DNA of 64,000 bases from Syngnathus acus (taxonomy: Eukaryota; Chordata; Actinopteri; Syngnathiformes; Syngnathidae), in the NCBI RefSeq assembly GCF_901709675.1, contig NC_051098.1:7257000-7320999 (forward strand), written 5' to 3'. A model generated the notes under the pieces. That model ran no database searches and was not told the DNA's origin. It saw only the letters and a program-made list of their open reading frames with translations. The translations under genes were made by a program, and so were the position numbers. This document shows, piece after piece, positions 49,800 through 61,066 of the stretch; within the stretch, counting starts at the first letter, position 1; the number at the start of each line of letters is the position of its first letter.

Positions 49800-50925
49800 G
49801 AATATTTTATTTGCAAATGAAAGAGTAATAACTCATAAGTCGTAAAAATATACATTTTTAAAATTGTGATATTTACATGGATTGTTTTGTCATCAAACAA
49901 AGAATTCTGCACGGTTACTCAAAACCAAACGACTGCAGAAAAAAAAAAGGATGATCTACAAAGGAAACAAGTGTCTTCTTGCATGTCCCCTTAAGTGACG
50001 CTGTGCCAAGCTTGTCTGCTCCTGACGCTTCAGCTAAGATGTCGTGGAGAAACAGCCGACCACACACATCCCACACAGACCCATGATGAGCTTAGCACAC
50101 ATAAAAGTGCAAAGTACATGAATTAAAATAAAAAAAGACAAAAATAAAGCTTCATAAATTTTTCTGTGAATGTATTTACAGTTGTAGATTCTTTTAAATT
50201 CCTTATCCAAATGCAGGTATGATACATCAAAGCAAAGCATTCTCATTCCTTTGCTCAGATTCTTATGACATGCAGGTCCCTTTACATCCCTTTTCCAGGG
50301 TGACTTCAGCACCCTCCATCATTTTTTGGGGAAAACGCATCACATTCCAAGGCCCAAAAGTCTGAGCATCATTTCGCTCTGCCTTCAAGTCAGAAATAAA
50401 ACACCTTCAAACAAACATAAAAACATTGTGGCTAGCACACAACACAGGTTAACCTAACACTTGAGTGTCGATGAGACAATACACATACAGTGTCGATAGA
50501 ATACTGCTCTAAAAGACGATACAGAGTGTATGTTTGTGGGATTTATTTCCCTACTGAGATAACGGAAATCTGTTAAAAGAAAGCGCAAACAGCACATGGG
50601 GATGAAGTCAGGAATCTGCCACCTGAGTCAAAGCGCATGGAGGAGTTCTAAAAGCTGGAAGACTTGCATCCCTTATTCCTCCTCCACCGTTGCTGCCGCT
50701 ATTGTCGCTTTCATCGACGGCGGAGGGGAATTTCAATGTCGTGAGCCTTGGCTCGATATCAATCGCGTTAGGAGTAGCTCCTCCTGATTCCCAGCTCGAC
50801 CGTGCTCAGACTGACTCTTGTGACAGCCAACGTCTTGGAGAACAGGCTATTGCTGAAATGCATCAGCTGTCTCTGCGAGTGCCTGCGTGTTGTTATTGTG
50901 GGTATGATTATCTGCATCAGTACCT
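49800..50925 (-). other. Candidate 3'-terminal exon of an unidentified minus-strand transcript
   Basis: Read on the minus strand, an AATAAA signal at 49806-49811 (within GCAAATAAAATATTC) ends a roughly 800-nt stretch with the mixed composition of a 3'UTR. Upstream (about 50610-50915) lies a CpG-richer block with codon-like sequence. One minus frame reads ESGGATPNAIDIEPRLTTLK, then FPSAVDESDNSGSNGGGGIR, and runs to a stop at about 50618. Another begins HSQRQLMHFSNSLFSKTLAV just after a CAG acceptor-like site near 50900. A plus frame is also open. The frames conflict, so I claim only a transcript-like region. It could be a long non-coding RNA, a terminal exon, or a distal clmp 3' end. The last would need a 5-kb 3'UTR. 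Confidence 0.3.
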
Positions 50926-51020
50926 CTATTAATCAATACGAATACTCCCCAACATTTCATCCATCAAACTGATTCTGAAGGAGCAGACGTGTGAGCATTT
51001 GTGTGCTTGTGGAAATGCAG

Positions 51021-51046
51021 CTATATGGACAAAGGTATTGGGACAC
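51021..51046 (+). repeat. Possible Tc1/mariner-like terminal fragment
   Basis: The phrase 'tatatggacaaaggtattgg' followed by GACAC closely resembles a terminus I recall from fish DNA transposons (tatggacaaaagtattgggacacc). No inverse partner was found downstream, so only a fragment is claimed. Confidence 0.3.
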
Positions 51047-51745
51047 ATCTACAGGAAACCATGCAGTATTCATAATTCAGTCTTCTGGTAAAGACATAAT
51101 TTCATATTATGTCTAGGTTTCTTTGTCCGGACCAGAATCATCTAGCAATGCTTGACCTTCCTCAAAGTGCATATTGTCCAAAATGTCTGGTGTGAGGTTA
51201 AGAACTCAATCCTTGAGGTGGTACCCCAATGTTGTGTTTGACTTTGAGATGGGACTTCAGGAATTTAAAATAGGATATTTCCTACTTTTAAGCAGTCTGG
51301 AATGGAGTGTCAGATTCCCAGGCATCTGAGAAGTCTAATCCAACCTGACTTTGATGATTTGATCAAGAGGTAGGCTACTTCCCAAGACCTTTGTCCACAT
51401 GCAAACTTCTTCATATAGTATTTGCCTGGGCACAATACTCTTGTGTGCGTGTGCACCCATGGCCAAGTGTAAAAGCATGAAGCCCAGTTATGAATTATGT
51501 ACACGCTTGTCTCAACTCACTCCTCCCCCACAAGTGAAAACATGGCTGCCGCTTGTGAGGCCAGCTTCAATTGACTTTTGAGTCCTAATGAAAATAAATA
51601 CTGCCAGTCTGCATTCATGTCATTGTTAAATAAAGGCTACTTTGCCTGGCTAGATCCCCTCTCATTCGCTGAATGGCTAACAGTAGAGTGTGGGTGTGGC
51701 CCGGGGGCTTATACTGAATTAACATGCACGCACCCCCACTGTACA

Positions 51746-51779
51746 CACTCACATGCACACACACGCACACACACACACT
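51746..51779. repeat. (CA)n microsatellite, interrupted
   Basis: CACA units interrupted by CTC, TG and CG are seen directly. Confidence 0.85.
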
Positions 51780-53539
51780 AGCTTCCCTGGTCAGATATGA
51801 ACCGCTGTAGTTTAATATAAAAGGAATCTATCCCTCTCCCTGCACAGGCAAGTCAGATGGAAAGTCCCACATGTGAAGTCAAAGTGCACAGCCCACCTCA
51901 GATCTTTGAATTTGAATGTTAAATTCCTTTTTCACATCAGTTCTACAAGACACTAGTACCAAATCCTAACATTAAGTGGAATCTTGAAAGTAGAATGACT
52001 CATAAATGTTGTATTATCTAAATCAGGTACACTCACATCACTACACTGTATTTCTACAACTGTACCTCGTAAACACACATGCTAATATGAATTTGTCTTA
52101 GCGCTGGAGAGGGCAGCTTTATACTCCACAGTCTCGACTTTGTTGTTGTGGTGCATGCTCTTGCTGCTTTCACTTCAAGTCTTCTCTTGGATATAGTTTA
52201 AAAAGCTGTTTTTATAGACAGAATTAAAGGGAAAATAAGATTGTTCTCGCTATGGCATTCATTGTGCAGAGTGCACAGACTTCATTATCACTTGGTGAAC
52301 AATGAATAAATTATTTAGCATAGGAGTATGATATTTAAAAAAAAAAAAAAAATTTCCAGGTCTGTGTAAATACTAAATGCAGCCAACACCCTCTTGGCGA
52401 ATGGTTGCCGTTCAGCGAAAAATCTGTACTAGCACTGATTGAGAACACAAAACAACATGTTTTGAATTCACCTTTGGGTTTTCCATTTGACTTTTACGTG
52501 TGTAGGGAGCAAATATCCCCTCAAGTACCCCTAATTTATTAAATCAAATGACATCATGTGCATATATCTATCTGTATGTACAATACAAAACAATACTGAT
52601 TACATAATGTACAGTACATTGCTCGTGGCATGGGATTACTCTCTCAACAACTGATATTTTGCACTCTTCTGAAATCACCCCGTTGGGATGCTTCATTTTT
52701 TCCGGGGCGATTTATTGCAGTGGCATTGATATTTGCCGCTATTGACCTTCTGAGTCGGTGAGACAGTGTGCTGATTGCTGAAGATAAGGACAAAGAAAGC
52801 CTGAAAAGGAATAATGGGTTGCAAAGGCACACTGATAGAAAAGCGACTTGCTCTAATTTAAGCTACGTTCAATCAAACCGCACTGGTTCTGTGACTATGT
52901 GACAAAAGGGGCAAATGGCTGATCGCAAGCAGACCAATAACACACCAGCACCCGCTGATTCAGCCAGACGGCCATTGAGCCACTCAATTATAATGGTTTC
53001 AGAATCCTGACTATACATACTCTTAGCTCTCAATACATACTGAAGCGATCATACTTTTCATTCCTCAGGCCTAATTGACCCTTTCTCACTATGATGTCTT
53101 AAGACATTGTCTCTTCTTTGGGTTATCTTCACTAATTCAGGGCATAACATGATAAGATAGGCAAGGAGTAGAGTAGACAGACTTCCGGAAGCAGACGAGA
53201 GGATAGGCCGCAAGAAACTGAACCTCACAAATCTCTCTTCAAGGCTGTATCTGTTTTCTTGATTTGATGACTTTTACCTGTAGGTCTTTACATCAACCAT
53301 AGGAAGGTTCTCTAGCATCTCTCCTCTACCCCCATAGCATCTTCCAACTTCTTAGGCGGTGTGTTTTCATGCTTTCATCTATGAGTCCATTATTTCTGAT
53401 CCGATCAATACTGTGAAATTGTGAAGTTACACTGCACAGTGCAAGTACAATTGTCAATGATAAAAAACTATCATTAGTTATTAATTTCTTCATGTCATAT
53501 TACAAGAGTGAAAGCAGGTAGCTAATATTGGATACCTTC

Positions 53540-53765
53540 AGGCTGTGTGCCTCTGCATCCAGTGCAGCCTGGTCATCCTGGAAGTGGGATTCTCAGCATC
53601 TGCAATCTCTTCTCATGGTTTCTTCATTCCTGCCCATATGGGTTTTTCAGTTTTCTTTGCCCTCTTGGGGGGTCTAGATTAGGGGATGTCGTTCATAGTT
53701 GTGGGCTTGTAAAGACTCAAGTAAAGACTTTGAGATTCAACAGCTATTAAGGACTGTATAAAAAG
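53540..53765 (+). repeat. Fish dispersed repeat, retrotransposon-tail type
   Basis: The ordered phrases 'gtcatcctggaagtgggatt', 'cttctcatggtttcttcatt', 'gggtttttcagttttctttg', 'tctagattaggggatgtcgt' and 'aaggactgtataaaaag' match a repeat I recall from many teleosts (tcctggaagagggatccc, ctgaggtttcttcc, gggtttttcc, ggatgtcgta, ggactatataaataaa). Confidence 0.55.
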
Positions 53766-54934
53766 ATTATGAAGATAACACCAGGGAAGAGAGGACAAAC
53801 ACCCCCAAATAAAGTTGCGTTCTATTATTTCAGTACCCCCCTGGGAGCGAAAATGATGCCATCCATCCTTATCATCAATCACATTCATGGTGACACATTT
53901 TGGTTTCACTTCTGAAATGCAGCAAATAAACAAATAAAGAAAAAAAACTCTCCCACCCAAAAAAATGAGAATGGTGGCACTTCTCATGAGCAAGCTATCT
54001 GTCAGCCTTTCACTAGCTCGGATAAAAGAAACATAAAAAAAATGATGGGAAAAATATATATGTGACTTGAGCTAATCAAAGCTTATTCCCTCTAATAAAA
54101 ACATGGTCTGTTTATAGGCCTAGTACATGTATTAAATAGACGTAAAGGTATCCAATACCAGAGAAAAGGTGACGATCCCATTGATATAACTCCACTGTGA
54201 GTGCTACATCCTTATACCTGAAGTTTGCCCTGCTGGTGGTAAAGCAGATTGGCTGTTCAGTCAGCTGAGTGAATCTAAGTAAGTTCCTCGTGAGTTTCTC
54301 ATGAGAGAGGTTGATGACGCACACACAAATACACACGCACACACAGACACACTGAAATACTGTGCCTGTCCGCACAAATGGGCACAACTGGGTCAACCCA
54401 CAGGTGGCAAATGGGGTCTGTGGTTTTGGATCTGATGCTAGATAGAAGATGACATCATCCTCCTGCTGGAGAAGAAAATATCTGTAGTCTCCATCTTGAA
54501 CATCTCATGGTAGGAGGGGGCTACTTTTACTATCACTCAGCTTTGAAAGTTTCCTCAGCGTTTTACCCCTTTGCTTTGTTACATGCCTAAAGTTTTGATT
54601 AGATAAATACTCGGCAAGGGGGTCCTTTCCGTTTGCCACACACAGTGCTTCCTTCCTTCCTTGAGTCATAAGACACAAACAGTGTCTTGTCTCTGATCTT
54701 GTTTTTTTTCTTTTGTGTAATTGAGTAGGGGACAAGCATTTCATATTTTCCCTTTAAGTATGCATTCATTAGAAGTACTTTTGGACTTATAGTATTGAAT
54801 TTTTAATTACATCCTTTTAACTAGTTGCATTTCTTTGTTTATAGAAGAGTCTTAGCCTTTGGGAAGGGGGTGCAAGGTTGAGGGTTAAGGATGGGGAGTC
54901 TGGCATGGCTGGGGGAAGTAGTTAACTTTCAGTC

Positions 54935-55271
54935 CTACACAGTCTGAAAGGCCTTGGTCTGGGCGGGGACCATGAGGGTCGGTGGTGTCGGACCAGACGT
55001 ATTCCTGGTGTTGAATTTGGGAGGAGTAGGGGGCGCGGGGGTCTTGGACGGCACCACTGTGGTGTAGGCCGGAGGGGACTGGGGAAAGCCCGGAGGTTGT
55101 CCGTTTTCCTTCAGCGCTGCAACTGCAGGTGGGCGGGGGCGGTGGCCGCGCTGGGCGCTGTTGTGCACCATTGACTGGGTAGAGGAGGCACCTGAACGTG
55201 AGCTGCCGGAGCGGGATGAAGACAGGGAGTTGGGCTTCACCAGTTTTGCTTTGGGAGCCTCTGCATCCTCT
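54935..55271 (-). CDS. clmp: clmp last coding exon, cytoplasmic tail
   Basis: The acceptor TTTGTCCAG precedes the exon. Its first base completes the arginine split from exon 56591-56732, and the frame runs EDAEAPKAKLVKPNSLSSSR to the TAG at 54935 (111 codons). Human CLMP has EDAEAPKARLVKP at the same place and both end in AFQTV, a class I PDZ-binding motif (T-x-V type) that links the receptor to junction scaffolds. Between these conserved ends the fish tail is Ser-rich and then proline-rich (PPAYTTVVPSKTPAPPTPP). The exon ends the protein, and the 3'UTR lies below 54935, possibly to an ATTAAA near 54800. The gene identity is secure from the combination of both conserved ends with the upstream Ig and membrane exons. 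Confidence 0.92.
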
Positions 55272-56590
55272 CTGGACAAACACACGCACATGAAGAATAT
55301 TCACTGGTGTCAAAATATATTGTATGTACATGCACAGGCATCAGTCAGAGCAAGACACACTTAAAAAAACAACTACAATGGAAAGTGAGGGTCTCCTCTA
55401 TTTATTTCTCAGCATGTGCCTGCCTGGCCACAGTAAGTGGTGTCATGTTTATCAGGCACTGTCATCACGTCAGCATTTTTGCGCATTGTGAAGCTCATTC
55501 GAGCAGCTGCTTATGAGGGATTAGTGTCGGCTTTTCCACAGAGAGTCAAAGACCTCTCGTGTAAAAACATATTTCTTAAAAGAATCTAAGAAGCCGAAAA
55601 ATATATCAATAAAGCAAAAGTAATAGGTGGGGTTTGTCATAAACCTTACACCCAAAGTGGTTGTGGTCTGCTTTAAGCACATTGCCACTTGTCACAAGGC
55701 ATACAAATAGAAAACGCTTCATCTCGTCTGCATTATTTACTGAGAGCTGGCCCTCTAACGTGTTACATTATTCATTGTTACATTCATGAATGAGCACCTA
55801 CACCGATGCAAATCAGTCACATACAAAAAAGTGTTTTTACATTTTTTTTTTCTTCTTTAGTGTCACTTGGTGTCCACAGGCGCACACATCTCCAAGAACT
55901 CCATTGACAATAAAGAGCAAGATTCATATAGCATAACAAATACAATCGCTATACTTCTTCATATAAAGCGTTTATTTACTTACTACAAAGAGTTTATTAT
56001 GGGAAAGATGCGCTTCAGGTTGCTCGATGGTGTCTATAAGACAAATTTGTTCTGTGTGTGCACAATTTAGAGACTACAATTTATAGCATTTTGCTCGCAA
56101 GTAAATAAATATTAATTAAAACATTACGGAACATAATATGATTATATCACATTACATTACAACGATAATAATGACATATCTTTGCATATTATAACGGTAC
56201 GTTTCTCTACACTTCACAGTTGTGTTATTTTATTTTCCACACATCTCAATCCTTTGGGTAAACCCTTAGCAGGCCCTAGAATTGTCTCCACTGCATACAG
56301 CAGCACTTTCAATGCAAATGTCAGCTTTACAGATACAATGTCTGCTTTTGTTTTGCGATAAAAACGTCTGCGGCAACACAAGATAGTACTGCATGAGCTA
56401 GGATAGTGACTGCAGGGAAATAAATAGGTGTGACACGTCCCGCAATTAATTTCAGAATTTAACTGATTAGAGCAAAGAGGAAATACAGTACGTCCCCAAT
56501 GCTGTTATAAAACTTCCCTATTGCACAGGTCTGTTAGAACACAGACACAAAGAAAGGGAAAACTCATTGGGAAAAGGAGAAAGGACAAAC
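55272..56590 (-). other. clmp: clmp intron before the last exon
   Basis: The 1.3-kb intron runs from donor AAG|GTTTGT to acceptor CCAG|A. It is AT-rich, with no other feature that I can support. Confidence 0.85.
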
Positions 56591-56732
56591 CTTATCTCAT
56601 TTGGGGTCTCCTCTTCCTCATACTTCTTTTTCTCTTTCGTTCGGAAGACAAGCCAGATAATTAATATAACGATGAGCACACCCAGGGAAATTCCCACCAC
56701 TGCGCCAGCCACCATGCCCATATCCCTCACAT
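56591..56732 (-). CDS. clmp: clmp transmembrane exon
   Basis: The exon is bounded by the acceptor TTCGCAG and the donor AAG|GTTTGT, entered in phase 1 and left in phase 2. It encodes HVRDMGMVAGAVVGISLGVL followed by IVILIIWLVFRTKEKKKYEE and EETPNEIR. Human CLMP reads SIGMVAGAVTGIVAGALL, then the stop-transfer RRKDKERYEEEERPNEIRED. The single hydrophobic helix with a small-residue G-x-x-x-G-like start and the basic then acidic juxtamembrane segment are conserved, marking a type I membrane protein. Confidence 0.93.
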
Positions 56733-57228
56733 CTGCGAACACACAACACATTCCATCAGTCACATTAGGTACAACTGCACATCTACCGGAATTTCTCATT
56801 TATAGCACCAGTGGTGTAGAAGTGCACAGCATCATACAACGGCAATTCCACCATGCCATGCACCCCTAAATTCAATTTACTACCACTATGGAAATCACCT
56901 CGCTTGTGCAGATCAAGCTCTCCATTTGTTTACATGTAACCCCGACCGCCCGGCCTCTCTGCAAATGTATTCATCTGACAGAGAAACATTAATGTTGGAG
57001 CACAGGTGGTGACCAGTAACCACCAGTAGTACGTTCAATGCGGTCCCCTGTGTTCCTGTGTTGGTGCATTGGGGAAGTTTAATGGCCGTGTGGAAGCAGA
57101 GAGGCAGAAATAAATGTATTTCCATCTGCAGTTTGAAACAATAGCCATCAGTCAGTGTGGCAGGTGGAGGTGAGCTGAATGCCGCAATGACTTGCCAGTC
57201 AAAGCCTCTCCCACCCCCAAACACTCAC
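56733..57228 (-). other. clmp: clmp intron
   Basis: This is a 496-nt intron between the second Ig half-domain exon and the membrane exon. Its borders are CAGC|GTGAGT and CGCAG|AT. Nothing else is seen in it. Confidence 0.85.
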
Positions 57229-57351
57229 GCTGCATTGTGACCTCAACGGTGCAATTCTCCTCGCCAACGTCATTGCTGGCTGTACACCTGTAGACACCTG
57301 TGCTATCCATGGTGAGGTTCCTTAGGGTCACCAGTTCAGGGTTCTTCAAAT
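57229..57351 (-). CDS. clmp: clmp exon, second half of the C2-type Ig domain
   Basis: The exon lies between acceptor CTGTCCAG and donor CAGC|GTGAGT, with phase 1 at both ends (123 nt). It reads LKNPELVTLRNLTMDSTGVY followed by RCTASNDVGEENCTVEVTMQ. This matches human LLQNLTMSYSGLYQCTAGNEAGKESCVVRVTVQ, including the D-x-x-G-x-Y-x-C signature of an Ig domain. The cysteine in VYRC pairs with the one in the preceding exon, and the extra cysteine in EENC is shared with human CLMP (KESC). The NLT sequon is a conserved candidate N-glycosylation site. Confidence 0.93.
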
Positions 57352-58173
57352 CTGGACAGCAGAATGGTACATCCATTTTACAGAGTGGTTTAGTCATGAT
57401 CAAGTAAGTGTGTAGTCTATTGCACTGAAATGGTTTAAAAGGCTTGTCTCACAGTCTTATTCCCAATCGATAAAGTTTTTGTATCACTATAATATAGATG
57501 ACTACTTCTAGGAGTTTCAAGAAAAATCAATATATGATTCATAGAGTCCAGGGAAGTAACTGTTCACTTGGGTTTATGCAGTAAAATATTTGTGTCGCTA
57601 ATGAGAGGCATATATGCTCTTTGATTATGTTCCAGGATGAAGAGCAGAATGTGCAGTATGTGACATTAGCTTGTTTCAACTCTGTACGCTTTTATGTATA
57701 ATTCACTTAGACTATGAGCTATCATATCAGTGTCATAGATATCTTCATCTGATTCAGATCAATCCTCATGTATATCTGAATACTGAGGATTGCAAGTGAC
57801 AATCATCCTTGGAAAAAAAATGCTAGTACTACTCTACTATTAATTTGAAGTGCAGCTATTTTTTGCTGTCAAGTAGGGGTAGTAGTAGTGCAAACCATGT
57901 AAGTCATGCAGAATCAGTGGCCTGATTGTGACAATCAAAATCAACCCGTGATCAATCAACCTGAGATCAGCACTACTTAACTTAACTTAATTATTATGCG
58001 TGTCTTGATGGCAACAGGAGGTGGACATAAAATGGAGAAAAGTGGGAAGGCTAACAAAAACGATTTGAGAGAATAAATGGAGGCAGCGGAAAGTGCTGTT
58101 ATGAAAATTAATCCTTATAGCACATCTCAGTTGACATTTTTTAGTGGGGTTAAACGTTCATTATTTTTCTTAC
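57352..58173 (-). other. clmp: clmp intron
   Basis: This 822-nt intron splits the C2-type Ig domain. It runs from donor ATAG|GTAAGA to acceptor GTCCAG|AT. No further feature is seen. Confidence 0.85.
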
Positions 58174-58341
58174 CTATCAGTGCCAGGTTTGGCAGTTTGC
58201 CCAGGCTCTTGCCTTTGTCTAGCACTCGCTCCCACTTGTAGTTGATGGGGTCAGAACCGTCGCTGGACTTGCAGCTCAGTTTGACGTCACTACCTTCCAA
58301 GAGATCGCCATCCATCCAACATCTGGGTTTTGAGGGTTTCA
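58174..58341 (-). CDS. clmp: clmp exon, first half of the C2-type Ig domain
   Basis: The exon is entered after acceptor TTTCATAG and ends at donor ATAG|GTAAGA, phase 1 at both ends (168 nt, 55 full codons plus split ones). It encodes KPSKPRCWMDGDLLEGSDVK, then LSCKSSDGSDPINYKWERVL, then DKGKSLGKLPNLALI. Human CLMP has RPSKPKCELEGELTEGSDLTLQC and IVYYWQRI here. The first Ig cysteine (LSC), the core tryptophan (YKW) and the additional cysteine in KPRC typical of the CXADR/CLMP family are all present. Confidence 0.93.
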
Positions 58342-58414
58342 CTATGAAATTAGCAAAGGAATAATGGGTTTAACTCATTGGTATGACAAACACGGTTCAG
58401 ATGTAGTAAGATGG

Positions 58415-58478
58415 AGACATATTTATTTATTCATTTATCTATCTATTTATTTATTTCTATTTATTTGTTTGTTCGTTC
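58415..58478. repeat. ATTT/ATCT simple repeat
   Basis: Imperfect ATTT and ATCT tetranucleotide units are seen directly. Confidence 0.85.
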
Positions 58479-60794
58479 ATTGATTATTTTGTATTTTACT
58501 GTGAGCATCAACACTACGGTCCAATGCATCCATCAGTGGAATACAAAAAAAAGCTTGCAGAACCTTTAAGTGAAACACTTTAGGCGTGGGCATATTTTGC
58601 TCATTGCAGTGACCCAGCACCGACCCATTTCCCAGGCTGCCTTGTGAGCTGATCAGAATGCTTGCGGTTACCCCATCGGTCATCGCTTAAGCTCTGTTTT
58701 TTTCCATTCGCACAAAACCCATAAATACATGCATTGTATGGATGAAAATAAAGGGAATTATGGGGACATATGTGGCAAACAGTTTGATACTGTCAATATA
58801 CAGCCATAGATTACGAGTCTCAGTTTGAGACTGCAGAGAGTTTATACAGTCTATCGAGACTCGTTTAATGTTAGTGCTAACTTGGCTGTGAGTCTTGTAT
58901 TTTCTATTTTTTTTTTGTTTTGTTCTTGCCACAGCTGAAAGATTTCAGTCCAGTAGCTCAACACAGAGAACACAGAAGAGAAGTGCTGGATGCTGTTGAA
59001 ACATGCATTGCCTCTGTCTTTAAACACACCGGACGGCTTTGCTGAGCTATGAAAAAACGAAAATAGCTTGGCTTCCATCCCAGCAGGGTATTTTTAGATC
59101 AGTGGCAAGCTATTTTTAAACAGCTCTTTTCTATTTTGTCATATTCGCAGTGTCGGCTTTTGTGCCATTTGGCTGGTGCTGATTGTCTGCAGAGCTGCAG
59201 CATGTTGCTAAAGCCTCACTGTTGTGAGGTAGCTTGTACATTGACTCATCTTATATGGATTTCTTTACATTAGATTGAAACTATTTGAGAGTGATTCAAA
59301 AGTTAAAGCTCTAACCGCATCTATAATAATACTAAGTAGTAGTTTCTCGTTAAGTAGTAGTTTCTCGTTCGGACTACAACCTGGTCAATACAGTATAGAA
59401 ATAGACGAGCATTCACACTCACATTAACATGTACAGGACATTTAGTTCATCGATCCAAAAGGTTGAGGGTGAGCTGATTTGGGGCGAATGATGTCATACA
59501 CCTAACAGGGCTGGAGAGCAACGATTTACATTTACATGGGATTATGTAATATAATTACAAAGTGTCTTCAATTGCTGTTATATTCTATTATTACAGTTAT
59601 ATTACTCAGAGAAAATTTGGAATTACAGTTGACTTTTGAAATGTATAAAGTTACACTTGTAACTTTACATCATCCACAGTTCCAGTTTAGAGTTTACTAT
59701 CAGTTTACAGTTTCTTACAAACATACTTTTATAAACATATGCTTCCGCCATGTAGACAGTGCAACTCTGTTGCGTTGAATTTCAATGGAATGGAAGGAGC
59801 CACTTTCCATAGCCAGGAAGTAAATCCGCTGTGTTCACTCCCACAACGGCGCAAATACCTGTTTCAACATACGATACATGCATGCACCCACATTTAAACT
59901 TATGTATTTAAACCCATAGTAAGGAATGCTTTTGGAAACTGGGTCATAAAAACAAGCACTCACAACTCACAGGAGGCAGGCAAATAAACAACCTGCCTGG
60001 CACAAGGCTATTATCTTGTGGAGCGAAATGCAAATGTCCGTCTCTCTCAAAATCGAAAGTGTCACCGCGAAAGCTGAGGGCAATTTGTACAAACGAAGGC
60101 ACTAACTCACTGAAATGTTTTTATGGAAGAGAGATGAGAGTGAGAGGATTAACAGACTGTTCTATTAGAAAACCAATAACCGCGGGCCGAACTAATCTCC
60201 CATGATGTTTTAATAAATCGCCCGCTTTTTCGTCACTGAGATGATCTCACTCTTCCCGATGGACTTTGTGTCTGGCTTGAGTATTAGGACGCTATGCCTT
60301 TTTGCCGTTTGTCCTTCAGAATTGTTTAGCTACGAGCAGGCAAGGATGAACATTCACACTGAGCTCACTCTAATTCTTGTTGCATAAACGAGGAAAATAA
60401 AAATAATGAAAAAATAGCAGGGATGAAATAACCAACAATGAATTTGCTGAGGATTAGAAAGCCAAAACAAGCTCCCCCAAACATAATTTGGGTAAATAAT
60501 TTCCCTAAGAAGCTTATACAGGGTTTAGGGGAAGACAGTTGTAATTATAGGCATTCACTTTAAACATAAGGGCACATTTTCCTCAAAAAGACGCACATGC
60601 ATGTACTGCAAAGTTAGATTTGTTGACACTCAAACTCATAAATTAGTTGCATGTTTCTCATCTCACCTCATTAACAAACTAAAAGAAGAATCCAATCAGT
60701 CAGTCTGAATCAAATTGAATCATTAGATCAGTCAGCATGACAGAGGAAATGTGTTAGGCTAATGACCCATTCACGAGGTATCTGATTGTGTACA

Positions 60795-60852
60795 TGTGTG
60801 TGTGCACGTGTGTGCCTATGTGCGCACGCGTGTGTGTGTGTTTGTGTGTGTT
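60795..60852. repeat. (TG)n microsatellite, interrupted
   Basis: TG units interrupted by CAC and CGC lie within 10 bases of the intron start of clmp. On the transcript this is a CA repeat immediately after the donor. Confidence 0.9.
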
Positions 60853-60861
60853 GACCCTTAC

Positions 60862-61066
60862 CCAGCACAATGAGGTTGACTTGGCTCCAGTGGTACTTCC
60901 CTCCAGTCTTGACCTTGCAGTAGTACTCCCCGGAGTCAGTCAGTAGCAGGTCACTGATCAGCAGGGAGGCGTCACCCCCCAGGTACTCCCCAGCAAAGGA
61001 CAGGCGGCTGGCATCTGGGCCTGTCGCCTCGTTGGTGTACACGTGGCCGCCGAAGAACGTAATGAT
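60862..61066 (-). CDS. clmp: clmp exon, second half of the V-type Ig domain (first clmp exon in the window)
   Basis: CLMP is a type I membrane adhesion protein of the CTX/CXADR group, found at epithelial tight junctions. Human mutations cause congenital short bowel. This exon follows the acceptor ATTTCTAG in phase 0 and ends at donor CTGG|GTAAGG in phase 1 (205 nt). It reads IITFFGGHVYTNEATGPDAS, then RLSFAGEYLGGDASLLISDL, then LLTDSGEYYCKVKTGGKYHW. Human CLMP reads VITYSSRHVYNN, then RVAFASNFLAGDASLQIEPL, then SDEGRYTCKVKNSGRYVWS. The D-S-G-x-Y-x-C signature is intact. The missing N-terminal part (signal peptide, first V-domain cysteine) should be in exons beyond 64000, because I found nothing like it up to the right edge. 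Confidence 0.92.

Larger units (their letters stand above)
50930..54934. other. Region 3' of clmp
   Basis: It contains a Tc1-like terminal motif near 51.02 kb, a CA microsatellite, a dispersed repeat at 53.5 kb and a second CA-rich tract at about 54318-54352. An ATTAAA on the minus strand near 54800 could serve as the clmp poly(A) signal, giving a short 3'UTR. I see no convincing exon in the open frames of this stretch. Confidence 0.45.
58342..60861 (-). other. clmp: clmp intron between the two Ig domains
   Basis: The 2.5-kb intron contains an ATTT/ATCT tract at 58.4 kb, a 19-bp tandem duplication (AAGTAGTAGTTTCTCGTT) near 59334-59370 and a TG-rich tract close to its donor. No additional exon is supported. 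Confidence 0.85.

Noticed and set aside
53679-53993. Minus frame containing VKPKCVTMNVIDDKDGW, at first reminiscent of an Ig exon
   Set aside because: There is no paired cysteine, no core tryptophan spacing and no splice borders, and it overlaps a dispersed repeat.
27516-58478. Regularly repeated sequence suggestive of CRISPR or satellite arrays
   Set aside because: All are simple microsatellites or dispersed repeats. No array of unique spacers exists, and the genome is eukaryotic.
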